Shown: positions 54,915 to 64,000, counted from the first letter of the stretch. The stretch is 64,000 nt of DNA from Chlorobium sp. (GCA_005862225.1 SZXV01000002.1:310001-374000), one strand, 5' to 3'. Numbers and translations are program-made. Notes: generated by a model not told the origin, from the letters alone.

Positions 54915-56636
54915 TCACACCATTGTTTTTGGGTTTAACCGGGCAAGGAGCATGTCGGAAATAGAACCACCGGCAGGCACCATCGGAAAGACCATATCTT
55001 TTTTGACGACCCTGAAATCAATCAGGATGGGGCCGTCGTTATACGCAAAAGCATCCTTTATGGCTTCTCTTGCAGTATCGGGGCTATCGGCCATGAGCGC
55101 TTTGCATCCAAATGCTTCAGCAAGCTTCACAAAGTCGGGATTACTGTCACCAAGGTCAGTAAACGAATACTTTTCTTTGTGGAAAAGCTCCTGCCACTGA
55201 CGCACCATACCGAGATAGCTGTTGTTGATGAGAAATATCTTGATCGGTATCTTGTGGTACACGGCGGTAACAAGCTCCTGCACATTCATCATGAATCCCC
55301 CGTCGCCGCAAAACAGCACAACCGGACGATCGTTAATGCCAAAGGCGGCGCCGATTGCAGCAGGAAGTCCATATCCCATCGTGCCAAGTCCGCCACTGGT
55401 GATGATGGAGCGAGGATGGATGAAGGTATAGAACTGCGACGTCCACATCTGGTGCTGACCGACATCGGTGACCACAACTGCATGGCCACTGGTTTGCCGG
55501 GAGACCTCTTCAATAACAAATTCAGTCCGGAGGGCATCACCTTCCTTGTCGTAGTTCAGCGGGCATTGTTCTCTCCATGCATTGATTTCAGCAAGCCAAA
55601 GCTCACGGTTTTCTGTTGCAGGCGGCATCACTTCGAGGAGCCCTGCGAGAAAGTTTTTTGCATCGCCGACAATTGGAAGGTCAACCTTGATGTTTTTATC
55701 AACATTGGTTGGATCAATGTCGTTATGGATTTTATATGCCTGCGGCGCAAAGGTGTCAACCTTGCCGGTAACCCTGTCGTCAAAGCGCGCTCCAACGGCA
55801 ATCAGAAGATCACATTTGTTTACGGCCTGATTTGCCCAGTAGGTGCCGTGCATCCCAAGCATACCCATGCTCAGCGGATGGTTGCCGGGAAAGGCTCCAA
55901 GCCCTTGCAGGGTCATCGTCACCGGAATGTTATGCTGTATCGCCAGTGTCCGTAACTCTTCAGATGCTTCAGCGCTGATGACGCCACCGCCAATGTAGAA
56001 GAGAGGGCGTTTTGCCTTTGCAATTTTTTGTGCGGCCTTTTCAACCTGGTTGATATGACATTTGACCGTTGGTTTGAAACCCCGTATCTCAATCGTTTCA
56101 GGAAAATCAAAAACGCAGGAGGAGTTCAGGATATCTTTCGGCATATCGACAAGAACAGGTCCAGGTCTGCCCGTTGTTGCCAGATAAAATGCCTTCCGGA
56201 TGGTTATGGCAAGTTCCCTGACATCCTTGACCAGAAAATTGTGTTTGGTTATCGGACGGGTAATTCCGACAATATCGGCCTCCTGAAAGGCATCATTGCC
56301 AATCAGTGTACTTGGGACCTGTCCCGTAAAGACAACCATGGGTGATGAGTCCATATAGGCGTTGGCAATACCGGTGACGGTATTTGTTGCCCCTGGTCCC
56401 GAGGTAACAAGAACGACACCCGGTTTTCCTGTGGCTCGGGCATACCCTTCAGCCATGTGGGTTGCGCCCTGTTCGTGGCGGACAAGGATATGCTGTATGT
56501 CTTTGACATCATGAAGCGTCTCGTAAACTTTCAGCAGTGATCCGCCCGGATATCCAAAAATATATTCAACATGTTCACGTCGCAGACATTCAAAAAATAT
56601 CTCTGAGCCATTCAGTGTTTGGCCTGATGAGTGCAT
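54915..56636 (-). CDS. ilvB: Acetolactate synthase large subunit IlvB
   Basis: The 573-residue protein has FGYPGGSLLKVYE, RHEQGATHMAEGYARATGK (catalytic Glu), and the thiamine-diphosphate motif FCGDGGFMMNVQELVTA with NNSYLGMVRQWQ. I chose the ATG at 56636, 7 bp after the ilvD stop; a GTG at 56657 would overlap ilvD. Confidence 0.95.
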   Translation of the reverse strand: MHSSGQTLNGSEIFFECLRREHVEYIFGYPGGSLLKVYETLHDVKDIQHILVRHEQGATHMAEGYARATGKPGVVLVTSGPGATNTVTGIANAYMDSSPMVVFTGQVPSTLIGNDAFQEADIVGITRPITKHNFLVKDVRELAITIRKAFYLATTGRPGPVLVDMPKDILNSSCVFDFPETIEIRGFKPTVKCHINQVEKAAQKIAKAKRPLFYIGGGVISAEASEELRTLAIQHNIPVTMTLQGLGAFPGNHPLSMGMLGMHGTYWANQAVNKCDLLIAVGARFDDRVTGKVDTFAPQAYKIHNDIDPTNVDKNIKVDLPIVGDAKNFLAGLLEVMPPATENRELWLAEINAWREQCPLNYDKEGDALRTEFVIEEVSRQTSGHAVVVTDVGQHQMWTSQFYTFIHPRSIITSGGLGTMGYGLPAAIGAAFGINDRPVVLFCGDGGFMMNVQELVTAVYHKIPIKIFLINNSYLGMVRQWQELFHKEKYSFTDLGDSNPDFVKLAEAFGCKALMADSPDTAREAIKDAFAYNDGPILIDFRVVKKDMVFPMVPAGGSISDMLLARLNPKTMV

Positions 56637-56643
56637 AGCATGG

Positions 56644-58341
56644 TTATTTTGGTTCACAGGAAACAGGGCATTTCAGAATTGCGCCGGTACTGGCCGATGT
56701 GACCATTTGTGAATACCTGGCCAGATAGCCTTTTTTTATTTTAGGCACAAATGGACTCAATAATGCAAGCCGTTCATTTATTGTCTTTTCAGAAAGATCA
56801 ACAGAGATGCTCCGGCCCGGAATATTGATGGTAATCATGTCGCCGTTTTGCAGGGCGGCAATCGGGCCATGTTCGGCGGCTTCGGGAGAGATGTGCCCGA
56901 CACAGGCGCCCCTTGAGCCTCCGGAAAAGCGACCATCAGTGATCAGCGCCACTGAGCCTCCCAGCCCGCGACCCATGATGGCGCTGGTGGGAGAGAGCAT
57001 TTCAGGCATTCCAGGGCCTCCTTTTGGCCCTTCATAGCGAATAACCACGACATCTCCGGGTTTGACATCATCTCCCATAATGCCTTTGATGGCATCGTCC
57101 TGGCAGTCATAAATTTTTGCAGGGCCAGTATGGTTCATCATCTCCGGGCTGACCGCGCCGGTTTTGACAACAGCTCCCTGCGGCGCTAAATTACCGTACA
57201 GAACGGCAAGGCCGCCTGTTGCGGAGTAGGGCTCTTCAATGCTCCTGATAACAGTGTTGTTCATGATCTCCGCGTCAGCAATGTTCTCTCCAAGAGTTTT
57301 TCCGGTAACAGTCAGGGCTGAGAGATCAAGCAGGCCCTTGATTTTACTGAGTTCATGAAGAATTGCAGAAACGCCGCCAGCGCGGTCAACATCCTCAATA
57401 TGAACAGCCATCGTGGCCGGGCTCACCTTGCAGATATAGGGCGTTCTGGCCGAGAGCGCGTTGAGTTCCGAAAAGTCAAAGTCAAGCTCAGCTTCATTGG
57501 CAATGGCAAGAGCGTGCAGGATGGTGTTGGAGCTGCCTCCCATCGCAAAATCAAGGGCAAAGGCATTGAGCAGGGAGCTTCGTGTCAGAATATCCCTTGG
57601 TTTGATATTGTTGTTGACCAAATCGATAATCCTGCGTGAGGCCTCCCTGACCAGTTCATTGCGGCGGGGGTCAATGGCAAGGATAGTGCCGTTGCCAGGC
57701 AAGGCAAAGCCCAGCGCTTCGCTGAGGCAGTTCATGGAGTTTGCCGTGAACATCCCCGAGCACGATCCGCATCCCGGGCAGGCATTTTCCTCTATTGATT
57801 CCAGCTCACCCGCGTCAATTTTTCCTGCACTGTATTCTCCTACCGCCTCAAACACCGAAATCAGGTCAACGGTTTTCCCTGAAGGAGTGTGGCCGGCTTT
57901 CATAGGGCCGCCTGAGACAAAGATGACCGGAATATTGATGCGAAGGGCGGCCATCATCATGCCAGGAGTGATCTTGTCACAGTTCGGAATACAGACCAGT
58001 CCGTCAAGGCAGTGTGCTTCTGCAACAGTTTCGACACTGTCAGCAATCAGCTCACGGCTTGCCAGTGAGTAGCGCATACCAATATGGCCCATCGCAATAC
58101 CGTCGCATACCCCGATGGTATTAAATTCAAAAGGAACTCCGCCAGCCTTGCGCACCTCTTCTTTTGCTATTTGGCCAAGCTCCTGCAGGTGGGAGTGCCC
58201 GGGGATCAGTTCATTATAAGAGTTGCAGATCCCTATAAAGGGCTTGCGAAAGTCGTTGTTTGAGACGATGGAGCCTGTGGCTTTCAGAAGGCTGCGATGC
58301 GGCGCTTTTTCAAACCCTGTTTTTATGGTATCGGATCTCAT
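56644..58341 (-). CDS. ilvD: Dihydroxy-acid dehydratase IlvD
   Basis: The 565-residue protein has the iron-sulfur cysteines in [23 protein letters not shown] and [18 protein letters not shown], and the substrate region [16 protein letters not shown]. It is the first gene of the eight-gene minus-strand operon. Full length, no oddity. Confidence 0.95.
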   Translation of the reverse strand: MRSDTIKTGFEKAPHRSLLKATGSIVSNNDFRKPFIGICNSYNELIPGHSHLQELGQIAKEEVRKAGGVPFEFNTIGVCDGIAMGHIGMRYSLASRELIADSVETVAEAHCLDGLVCIPNCDKITPGMMMAALRINIPVIFVSGGPMKAGHTPSGKTVDLISVFEAVGEYSAGKIDAGELESIEENACPGCGSCSGMFTANSMNCLSEALGFALPGNGTILAIDPRRNELVREASRRIIDLVNNNIKPRDILTRSSLLNAFALDFAMGGSSNTILHALAIANEAELDFDFSELNALSARTPYICKVSPATMAVHIEDVDRAGGVSAILHELSKIKGLLDLSALTVTGKTLGENIADAEIMNNTVIRSIEEPYSATGGLAVLYGNLAPQGAVVKTGAVSPEMMNHTGPAKIYDCQDDAIKGIMGDDVKPGDVVVIRYEGPKGGPGMPEMLSPTSAIMGRGLGGSVALITDGRFSGGSRGACVGHISPEAAEHGPIAALQNGDMITINIPGRSISVDLSEKTINERLALLSPFVPKIKKGYLARYSQMVTSASTGAILKCPVSCEPK

Positions 58342-58787
58342 TGTAATAGGTAATAATTAAAAAATTAAACAAATAGCCTCGGGGTTGCCGTTCCCGAAGT
58401 TACTTTGAAAAATTCGTGTGAGAGAGAAAATTGAACTTGGGAGCGGCTCTCGATTCAGAGTACAATACTCTGTGCCAGCACGATGACGACGGGAGTGACG
58501 ACCATGACTCTTGCATTGAAGGAGTTTGACAGATAGGCTGCATGGCCGCAGGAAGCAGACGCCCTGTGTTGTGCCGTTTTTTCAGGAGTGCGGCGAGTAT
58601 GTGAATGGAATCCAGACATTTACAAGAATTTGAATGCGGACAGGTTTCTTCGGTATTAAAGGAAAATTTGACATAAATTACATTTAATGTTTTATTAAAA
58701 CAAACATTAAAAATGTTATAATCAAGCAGATATTTATGGTTTATTCCATACCGTTGACACTCTTTTTTTAAATAAAAAAACAGAACC
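58342..58787. other. Divergent ilvD/phytol-kinase intergenic region
   Basis: This 446-bp region includes two inverted repeats: CAGAGTA-CAA-TACTCTG (58456-58472) and TTAATGTTT (58684-58692)/AAACATTAA (58702-58710). A TATAAT at 58717 is a possible -10 box for the plus-strand gene, but no -35 stands at the right distance. I saw no leader peptide rich in Ile/Val/Leu for ilvD. Confidence 0.5.
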
Positions 58788-60368
58788 ATGCTGAATCTCC
58801 AAGCTGCCATGTCGCAGGATTTGCCAGCCTTTTTTCTGACATTGTGCCTTGTGCTGCTTTTTATTCTTCTTGCTGAACTTCTGACCAGAAAGTATACTAT
58901 CAGCGCTCTTGTTGTCAGAAAAATCGTGCATCTCTCAATGGGGGTAGTGATTTTTTTTGTGCCTGGTTATTTCCATTCAAATTATTATCCGGTTCTGGCG
59001 GCTCTGCTTTTACTGCTTTTCAATGCTTTGAATATACGCTTTAGCTGGTTTGGCTCTTTGCTTGCCCTGCCTGAAGAGAGTAAAGCCCATGCTCCTGCCG
59101 TCAAAAGTTACGGATCACTTCTGTTTCCCCTTGTCTTTCTTCTTCAGCTTCTCTTTTTGTGGGAGTCCGACAAGTGGATTATACAGACATCAATGCTTGT
59201 TATGGGTGTCTGCGATTCTCTTGCCGCCCTTGTTGGCAGTTCGGTTGGCAAAAAGCATATCGAACACCTGACAAAAAATCCAAAAACGGTTGAGGGATCG
59301 CTGACCATGTTTTTGACCAGCCTTGTTCTGCTCAGCGCATCTTTTCTGGTTTTCAGTCCATATTTCAGAGGAGGTCTTGCCGAAACTTCGGTTGTAATGC
59401 TTCTTGCACTTGCCCTGCTTCTTGCGCTTGTTACCACAGCGGTGGAGGCGCTTCTGTCGCATGGTCTCGACAATTTTTTTATTCCCGTTTCAATTGCCTA
59501 CGTCCTCTACCTGCTCGAGATGAATCAACCGGTTTTTCTTGAGCGTTTTCTTTTTGGCGGCCTTTTTGCCTTTCTTCTTGCCGTGTTTTCAATCAAGGTC
59601 AAGTTTCTCAATAACAGTGGAGCGACGGCAACATTTCTGCTTGGGACAACTATTTTTGGCATCGGGGGAGTCGCCTGGACGGTGCCGCTTCTGACTTTTT
59701 ATCTTCTCTCTTCAGTGCTCTCAAAACTTGGCAAGAAAAGGAAGGCGAAATTTGACCTGGTCTTTGAGAAAGGATCACAGCGGGATGCCGGTCAGGTTTA
59801 TGCCAATGGCGGAATTGCCTGGGCTCTGATGATTATTTTTTCATTGACCAACGATCCAGCAATCTTTTTTGCCTACCTCGGCACTCTTGCAGCAGTTCAG
59901 GCTGATACATGGGCTACTGAAATAGGCACAATGTGGCCAAATCCCAAAGCATGGTTGGTTACCACCTTTAAAGAGGTGCCAGTCGGCACTTCCGGCGGGG
60001 TTTCTGTTCCCGGCACTTCCGGCGCATTTCTTGGTTCCCTGTTTATCTGTGCAAGCGCCATCGTGATCAATGTCCAGTGGCTGAACGATTTCGGATGGCT
60101 CCAGTCGTTTCTTCTCATTGGTTTTTCAGGTCTTCTTGCCAGTCTGGTCGACAGCTTTTTCGGCGCAACCGTTCAGGCACAGTATTTTGATCCGATTCGT
60201 GAAAAGGTGACTGAGAGAACCCACAGTCTTGCGCCTGATGGTTCGCTCGTTGCAAACAGGCTCATCAAGGGAACTCCACTGGTCAATAATGATCTGGTCA
60301 ATACACTCTGCGCCCTTTCAGGTTCAGCGTTGGCCTACATCGTTATCCAGAACGTGCATTTGTTTTAA
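58788..60368 (+). CDS. Fused phytol kinase / phytyl-phosphate kinase (VTE5-VTE6 type)
   Basis: The 526-residue membrane protein joins two enzymes. Residues about 1-240 resemble CTP-dependent phytol/dolichol kinases (VRKIVHLSMGVVIFFVPG, GVCDSLAALVGSSVGKK, KTVEGSLTMF). Residues about 260-526 are a DUF92/VTE6 domain (NNSGATATFLLG, GTLAAVQADTWATEIG, GTSGGVSVPGTSGAFLGSL, NNDLVNTLCALSGSALAY). In plants and cyanobacteria the two steps turn free phytol into phytyl diphosphate. Here the fusion would salvage the alcohol released from bacteriochlorophyll. Fused forms are known in some phototrophic bacteria, from memory. Confidence 0.85.
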   Translation: MLNLQAAMSQDLPAFFLTLCLVLLFILLAELLTRKYTISALVVRKIVHLSMGVVIFFVPGYFHSNYYPVLAALLLLLFNALNIRFSWFGSLLALPEESKAHAPAVKSYGSLLFPLVFLLQLLFLWESDKWIIQTSMLVMGVCDSLAALVGSSVGKKHIEHLTKNPKTVEGSLTMFLTSLVLLSASFLVFSPYFRGGLAETSVVMLLALALLLALVTTAVEALLSHGLDNFFIPVSIAYVLYLLEMNQPVFLERFLFGGLFAFLLAVFSIKVKFLNNSGATATFLLGTTIFGIGGVAWTVPLLTFYLLSSVLSKLGKKRKAKFDLVFEKGSQRDAGQVYANGGIAWALMIIFSLTNDPAIFFAYLGTLAAVQADTWATEIGTMWPNPKAWLVTTFKEVPVGTSGGVSVPGTSGAFLGSLFICASAIVINVQWLNDFGWLQSFLLIGFSGLLASLVDSFFGATVQAQYFDPIREKVTERTHSLAPDGSLVANRLIKGTPLVNNDLVNTLCALSGSALAYIVIQNVHLF

Positions 60369-60383
60369 TCTCATAGGGTTCAA

Positions 60384-60474
60384 TTCCCCACCGCCTGCGG
60401 TGAAGTATGTTAAGCTTTTTCTAAAACCAGATACCCCGTTGCCTGCGGCGGGGAGTCTTCATTGAATCTTTATC
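60384..60474. repeat. REP-like paired hairpins before tolQ
   Basis: Two GC-rich hairpins sit in an outer inverted repeat (TTCAAT at about 60380 and ATTGAA near 60470). The first is CACCGC/GCGGTG at 60389-60402, the second CCCCGTTGC/CGGCGGGG-type at 60434-60453. Both have a CCTG/CTGC loop and a CCCC/GGGG base, as in REP/BIME elements moved by RAYT transposases. No other copy is in the window. Confidence 0.6.
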
Positions 60475-60487
60475 GTCTCTAATCGGT

Positions 60488-61147
60488 ATGTTTGAATCTC
60501 AACTTGGTATTTTTGGTCTTATTTCGGATGCTGGCCCTGTCGTCTTGTTTGTGCTCTCGGTGCTGCTCTCATTCTCAATTGTCTCATGGGCAATCATTGC
60601 CTTCAAGTTTGGTTATATCCGCAAATCCCTGAAAGAGTCGAGACTTTTTCTTGACTACTTTTTCGAAGTGTATAATGTCGAGAAGGTCTTTACGGCAACC
60701 GAAAAGTACAAGCAAGGCTCACTGCCTAAAGTTTTTCGTGCAGGCTACATAGAATATCGGGCAATTGATAACCATGCCGATAGTCGCCAGGTCACAGCAA
60801 GAATTGCACGGGCGGTCAAACGGGAAGCCAATGCCGAAAACAAAAGGCTTTCGACTTTTGTATCATTCCTTGCGACGGTTGGCAATACCGCCCCATTTAT
60901 TGGCCTTTTCGGAACGGTGTGGGGTATCATGACCTCCTTTCATAATATCGGCCTGACTCAATCAGCTTCGCTTGCGGCGGTTGCTCCCGGTATTTCTGAA
61001 GCATTAATTGCGACGGCAGCCGGTCTTGCCGCAGCAATTCCTGCGGTGATGGGCTATAACTATTTTGTGCAGCAAATCAGCATTATTGAGCGGGATATTG
61101 AGGAGTTTTCCCCCGAATTTGTTGCGGCGCTCCTTAACGAAGCATAG
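60488..61147 (+). CDS. tolQ: TolQ/ExbB-type proton channel
   Basis: The 219-residue product has three membrane helices and the MotA/TolQ/ExbB core: FLATVGNTAPFIGLFGTVWGIMTSF near residue 135 and ISEALIATAAGLAAAIPAVMGYN near residue 175. With TolR it uses proton flow to drive TolA. Start at 60488, 14 bp after the REP-like repeat. Confidence 0.93.
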   Translation: MFESQLGIFGLISDAGPVVLFVLSVLLSFSIVSWAIIAFKFGYIRKSLKESRLFLDYFFEVYNVEKVFTATEKYKQGSLPKVFRAGYIEYRAIDNHADSRQVTARIARAVKREANAENKRLSTFVSFLATVGNTAPFIGLFGTVWGIMTSFHNIGLTQSASLAAVAPGISEALIATAAGLAAAIPAVMGYNYFVQQISIIERDIEEFSPEFVAALLNEA

Positions 61148-61163
61148 AGCATACATCCTGACT

Positions 61164-61586
61164 ATGATCACTTCTGGAAAATCGAGGTTGATGGGTGATA
61201 TCAACGTGACTCCCTTTGTTGATGTCATGCTGGTACTGTTGATTATTTTTATGGTTACTGCACCGATGATGACTCATGGAGTGAAGGTCGACACGCCGCA
61301 AACCTCTCATGGACAAATGGATGTCGATGCAAAAAGTCTGATGATCAGTATTGATGGTTCCGGGCATGTTTTTATTAATGATGCGCAGATAAATACTTCC
61401 GAAGTGCGCAAACAGTTACCACTGATTCTTGATATCAAGCAGGTAAGAGAGGTTTATATTAAAGCCGATAAATCCCTGCCTTACGGAGTGGTGATGGATG
61501 TCATGGCCCAGATCAGGGATGCAGGGATTGAAAAAATTGGAATGGTGACTGAACCTGCTTCAGGCATACAGCAAGGCGGAAGATAA
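61164..61586 (+). CDS. tolR: TolR/ExbD-type protein
   Basis: The 140-residue protein begins MITSGKSRLMGDINVTPFVDVMLVLLIIFMV, the single TolR helix with its proton-carrying Asp, followed by a periplasmic domain. It starts 16 bp after tolQ. An upstream in-frame ORF extension overlapping tolQ is not coding. Confidence 0.92.
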   Translation: MITSGKSRLMGDINVTPFVDVMLVLLIIFMVTAPMMTHGVKVDTPQTSHGQMDVDAKSLMISIDGSGHVFINDAQINTSEVRKQLPLILDIKQVREVYIKADKSLPYGVVMDVMAQIRDAGIEKIGMVTEPASGIQQGGR

Positions 61587-61593
61587 GGGGTGT

Positions 61594-62403
61594 ATGAAAA
61601 CGGGTCAGAAGCAGCTCTATGCTCAAAAAAAGTTTTATCTCTGGCTTGCTGTTGCTGCGGTAGTCCATTTTTTTGTGCTGTTTGCATCAGTTTTTTTCCA
61701 GATATGGGGTACTGACCATCGTCTCAAGCCAAAAATTGTGAGTGTTACTCTTGTTTCCTTGCCTGGTTCAATGGGCGGTGAACAAACAGTCTCCTCACCA
61801 GCGATTGTCGAGGAGCCTCAGCCAATAACGCCGACAGCTCCGAAGATTATTGAAGAGAAATCTCCCGCAACAAAGCCTGTCACAAAACCCCCCATAAAAC
61901 AGATTCAACTTAACCAGGCACTTGCCCGCATCCAGCAACGTGTCGAGAAGCAAACACCATCGCCGAAGCCTTCATCCGTCACGACGCTCAACAGCGCTCT
62001 TGCACGGCTTCAGCAAAAAATAAGCACATCTGGAAAGCCGGCCGGGGCGGGGAGTGTCACTGTTGCCGACAATCGGGTGGGCGCTGGAAAGGGATATGGC
62101 TCAGGTGGAACATCAGAGCCTTACAAGGCAGCCGTTGCTTCAATTATCCAGCAAAATTGGGAATTTTCCAGGACGCTGCTAAAAAATAGTGAAGGCATGG
62201 CAGTCTATGTGCGCATCAATATTCTTGCCAACGGGACGATCACCCAAATTATCTTCGACCGCAAAGCCATCAGCGAGTACCTGAACACTTCCGTGAAAAA
62301 AGCAATTGAAAAATCTTCTCCGCTTCCTATTTTGCCGAAAGAGGTGGGGGGACGTGATGTCTGGATCGGTTTTGTGTTCAGTCCTGAAGGCCTTGCAAAG
62401 TAA
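61594..62403 (+). CDS. tolA: TolA/TonB-like energy transducer
   Basis: The 269-residue protein has an N-terminal membrane helix (about 12-32), a Pro/Lys/Thr-rich linker with two similar NxALARxQQxxxK segments and a C-terminal TonB_C-type domain (YKAAVASIIQQNWEF ... VYVRINILANGTI). It links the TolQR motor to TolB/Pal. Context separates TolA from TonB: tolB and pal follow. Confidence 0.88.
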   Translation: MKTGQKQLYAQKKFYLWLAVAAVVHFFVLFASVFFQIWGTDHRLKPKIVSVTLVSLPGSMGGEQTVSSPAIVEEPQPITPTAPKIIEEKSPATKPVTKPPIKQIQLNQALARIQQRVEKQTPSPKPSSVTTLNSALARLQQKISTSGKPAGAGSVTVADNRVGAGKGYGSGGTSEPYKAAVASIIQQNWEFSRTLLKNSEGMAVYVRINILANGTITQIIFDRKAISEYLNTSVKKAIEKSSPLPILPKEVGGRDVWIGFVFSPEGLAK

Positions 62404-62438
62404 ATATAGTTTCTTGTCCGAATAAATTTTTTGTGACT

Positions 62439-63749
62439 ATGCCATTGTCCAGACAGGTTTTTTCTGTTGTTTTTCTGTTGATGACAGCTCTCCCTCTGCA
62501 TCTTCTGGCGGCAGAGCCGGGGGGCGAGTACATAGCCATCCGAAAGGAAGGATCAGGTAAAATAGCACTGGCGCTGAGCAAGCTGGATTCCAGGACGACA
62601 GAAGAGTCGAAACTGGCAGAGCATCTGGATACCATTATCCATGAGGGACTTGATTATGTCGGTTCGTTTTCCATGATCTCGCCTCCACTCAATGTAAAAA
62701 ACAAGGGCGAGGGTGAAAATCACCTCATCAACTATGGAGCACTTGACTCTGTTGGCGCAGCGGTTTATGTTTGTGGCGCCGTGACCAATACTTTGGGCAC
62801 GATTACTCTTGATATGGAGGTCTATGATACTTCAGAGGCAAAATTACTGTTCCGAAAAACCTATAATGGCCAGGCACAGCAGTTTCGTGCCATAGGGTAT
62901 GCTTTCTGCTCCGATCTTGTTGAATTCCTGACCGGGAAAAAATCGGTTTTCGGGAGCAAAATTGTTTTTGTATCCAATAAAACCGGCTTCAAGGAGATCT
63001 ATGAGTGCGATTTTGACGGGCAAGGGGTTGAACAGTTGACAAATTCCCGCACTATTTCTCTGACGCCATCTCTCTCTCCTGATGGAAGATATCTTGCCTA
63101 TACTGATTTCAGTTCTGGTCGGCCAACTCTCTATATTCGTGATCTTTCTGACGGGAAGACCTCGGCAGCAGAGAAAAGTGGTGTCAGCATTGATCCGGCC
63201 TGGAAAAACAGCAGGGAGGTGGCGACAACACTCTCATTTGAGGGCGACCAGGCGATCTATCTTATAACAACAGGCGGAGTGGTCTCCAGAAGGCTTACCA
63301 ACAGCAACGGTATTGATGTTTCACCCTCTTTTTCTCCCGATGGCAATAAAATGGCCTTTGTTTCTACACGAAACGGTTCGCCCCAGATATTTATTCAGGA
63401 TCTGCCGTCTGGACAGACAAGTCGTCTTACCTTCAGTGGACGATATAATACACAGCCATCCTGGTCGCCTTTGGGGGATAAAATTGCCTATACCACCATG
63501 GATAATGGAGGTCAAATCAATATTTTTGTGATAGGTGCCGATGGATCGGGTTTGATGCAATTGACCGAAAATTCGGCGGAGAATGAGTCACCATCCTGGT
63601 CTCCTGACGGAAGTATGATCGTTTTTACTTCGAGCCGCAAGGGAGTAAAAAAATTATATATTATGAATGCAACAGGAGAAAATCAGAGACCTTTGTTGCC
63701 GATGGATGGCGAGCAGATGCAACCATGCTGGTCGTTGTTCAGACAATGA
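62439..63749 (+). CDS. tolB: TolB periplasmic beta-propeller
   Basis: The product (436 residues from the ATG at 62439; GTG at 62433 is an alternative) has a signal peptide ending LLA near residue 24, an N-terminal alpha/beta domain and five to six propeller blades of the WD40-like TolB pattern (LSPDGRYLAYTDF, FSPDGNKMAFVSTR, WSPLGDKIAYTTM, WSPDGSMIVFTSSR). TolB binds Pal and TolA. Confidence 0.95.
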   Translation: MPLSRQVFSVVFLLMTALPLHLLAAEPGGEYIAIRKEGSGKIALALSKLDSRTTEESKLAEHLDTIIHEGLDYVGSFSMISPPLNVKNKGEGENHLINYGALDSVGAAVYVCGAVTNTLGTITLDMEVYDTSEAKLLFRKTYNGQAQQFRAIGYAFCSDLVEFLTGKKSVFGSKIVFVSNKTGFKEIYECDFDGQGVEQLTNSRTISLTPSLSPDGRYLAYTDFSSGRPTLYIRDLSDGKTSAAEKSGVSIDPAWKNSREVATTLSFEGDQAIYLITTGGVVSRRLTNSNGIDVSPSFSPDGNKMAFVSTRNGSPQIFIQDLPSGQTSRLTFSGRYNTQPSWSPLGDKIAYTTMDNGGQINIFVIGADGSGLMQLTENSAENESPSWSPDGSMIVFTSSRKGVKKLYIMNATGENQRPLLPMDGEQMQPCWSLFRQ

Positions 63750-63857
63750 TATTTTTTTGTCAAGGGTGCAGCGGCTGAACGTCATTGCTTTAGTCAGGCT
63801 GTCAATTCAGGCGCGCATCTTGTTCTCTATAAAAAACATTAAACGGAGCATACACTC

Positions 63858-64000
63858 ATGAATAAAAGTATAAAAGGTATTGTTTTTCTTGCCTTGATGG
63901 CGACGGCTGGCTGTTCATCACAAACAGCCGTGACTTCTCCTGAAAAACACGAAAGCAACGTTACCCCTTCAACGGCAAATGTTCCGGCGTCACCGGTGAC
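63858..64000 (+). CDS. pal: Peptidoglycan-associated lipoprotein Pal, N-terminal fragment
   Basis: An ATG preceded by GGAG starts a lipoprotein signal MNKSIKGIVFLALMATAGC with lipobox ATAGC, then a Ser/Thr/Pro-rich linker. The gene runs off the window before the OmpA-like domain, so the call rests on signal, size of linker and position after tolB. Confidence 0.82.
   Translation, partial: MNKSIKGIVFLALMATAGCSSQTAVTSPEKHESNVTPSTANVPASPV

Noticed and set aside
55179-55955. 258-codon plus-strand ORF opposite ilvB
   Set aside because: Shadow of a conserved thiamine-diphosphate enzyme gene; the residues make no recognisable protein.
58668-58722. TTGACA at 58668 with TATAAT at 58717 as one sigma-70 promoter
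   Set aside because: The gap between the hexamers is 43 bp, far from the usual 16-18.
58400-58810. 136-codon minus-strand ORF between ilvD and the phytol kinase
   Set aside because: Contains the divergent promoter region, has no ribosome-binding site and no family resemblance; not an ilv leader peptide.
60384-60474. GC-rich repeats before tolQ as a CRISPR remnant or terminator
   Set aside because: Only two unlike hairpins with no spacers and no T-run; a REP-like element fits better.

Overview
The window reads as a piece of a green sulfur bacterium (Chlorobiaceae, Chlorobium/Pelodictyon type) chromosome. The clearest markers are a chlorosome envelope protein of the CsmB/CsmF type (32503-32730, minus strand) and a fused phytol kinase/phytyl-phosphate kinase (58788-60368). 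A citramalate-type isoleucine/leucine/valine cluster and a System II cytochrome c maturation pair fit the same picture. No transposase, integrase, rRNA or CRISPR array was found; one tRNA (Val, GAC) is present.

Layout. 0-1.3 kb: end of mnmE, then mreB. 1.4-3.4 kb (minus): CcsA and ResB/Ccs1 for haem attachment to c-type cytochromes. 4.2-14.2 kb: an electron-transfer island. It has two outer-membrane porin-cytochromes of the Cyc2 type (4191 and 12944). Between them lies a non-standard quinol-cytochrome c complex: Rieske protein, 2x[4Fe-4S] ferredoxin, split cytochrome b6/subunit IV, a membrane-anchored cytochrome with eight CXXCH sites, a lipoprotein cytochrome c, a cupredoxin and a c5-type cytochrome. 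14.8-21.8 kb: a second redox module of TlpA thioredoxin, DUF4266 lipoprotein, DUF3570 outer-membrane protein, an SwmB/Ig-repeat surface protein, ApbE FMN transferase and DsbD. 21.9-27.8 kb: RlpA, Kup, TerC, a small protein, a pentapeptide-repeat protein and an NmrA-like oxidoreductase. 27.8-32.4 kb (minus): a probable MurNAc salvage operon (AmgK, MurU, NamZ, sodium symporter). 32.5-44.9 kb: CsmB, TadA, a nitronate-monooxygenase-like enzyme, GpmA, glutamate synthase GltB/GltD, ClpX and tRNA-Val. 45.0-48.7 kb: an ATPase/TOPRIM gene pair resembling defence systems, a DsbA-like protein and a frameshifted remnant of a molybdopterin oxidoreductase. 48.8-58.3 kb (minus): ilvD-ilvB-ilvN-ilvC-leuB-leuC-leuD-cimA. 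58.8-64 kb: the fused phytol salvage kinase, a REP-like repeat and the Tol-Pal operon (pal cut by the window end).

How the parts could work together (inference). Porin-cytochromes would take electrons from an extracellular donor such as Fe(II). Periplasmic cytochromes and the cupredoxin would carry them to the photosynthetic electron chain or, through the extra bc-type complex, to the quinone pool. The DUF3570 barrel carries two sequences like the ApbE flavinylation motif, so the second module may place covalent flavin in the envelope beside the cytochromes. Four stretches of 11-bp-phased PyTTAA repeats, resembling Pho boxes, stand upstream of the two porin-cytochrome genes, the TlpA operon and the SwmB gene. 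They suggest that one OmpR-family response regulator ties the whole 3.7-21.8 kb region together. This regulated, flavin- and cytochrome-based envelope electron-transfer island is the best candidate for a poorly described system in the window.
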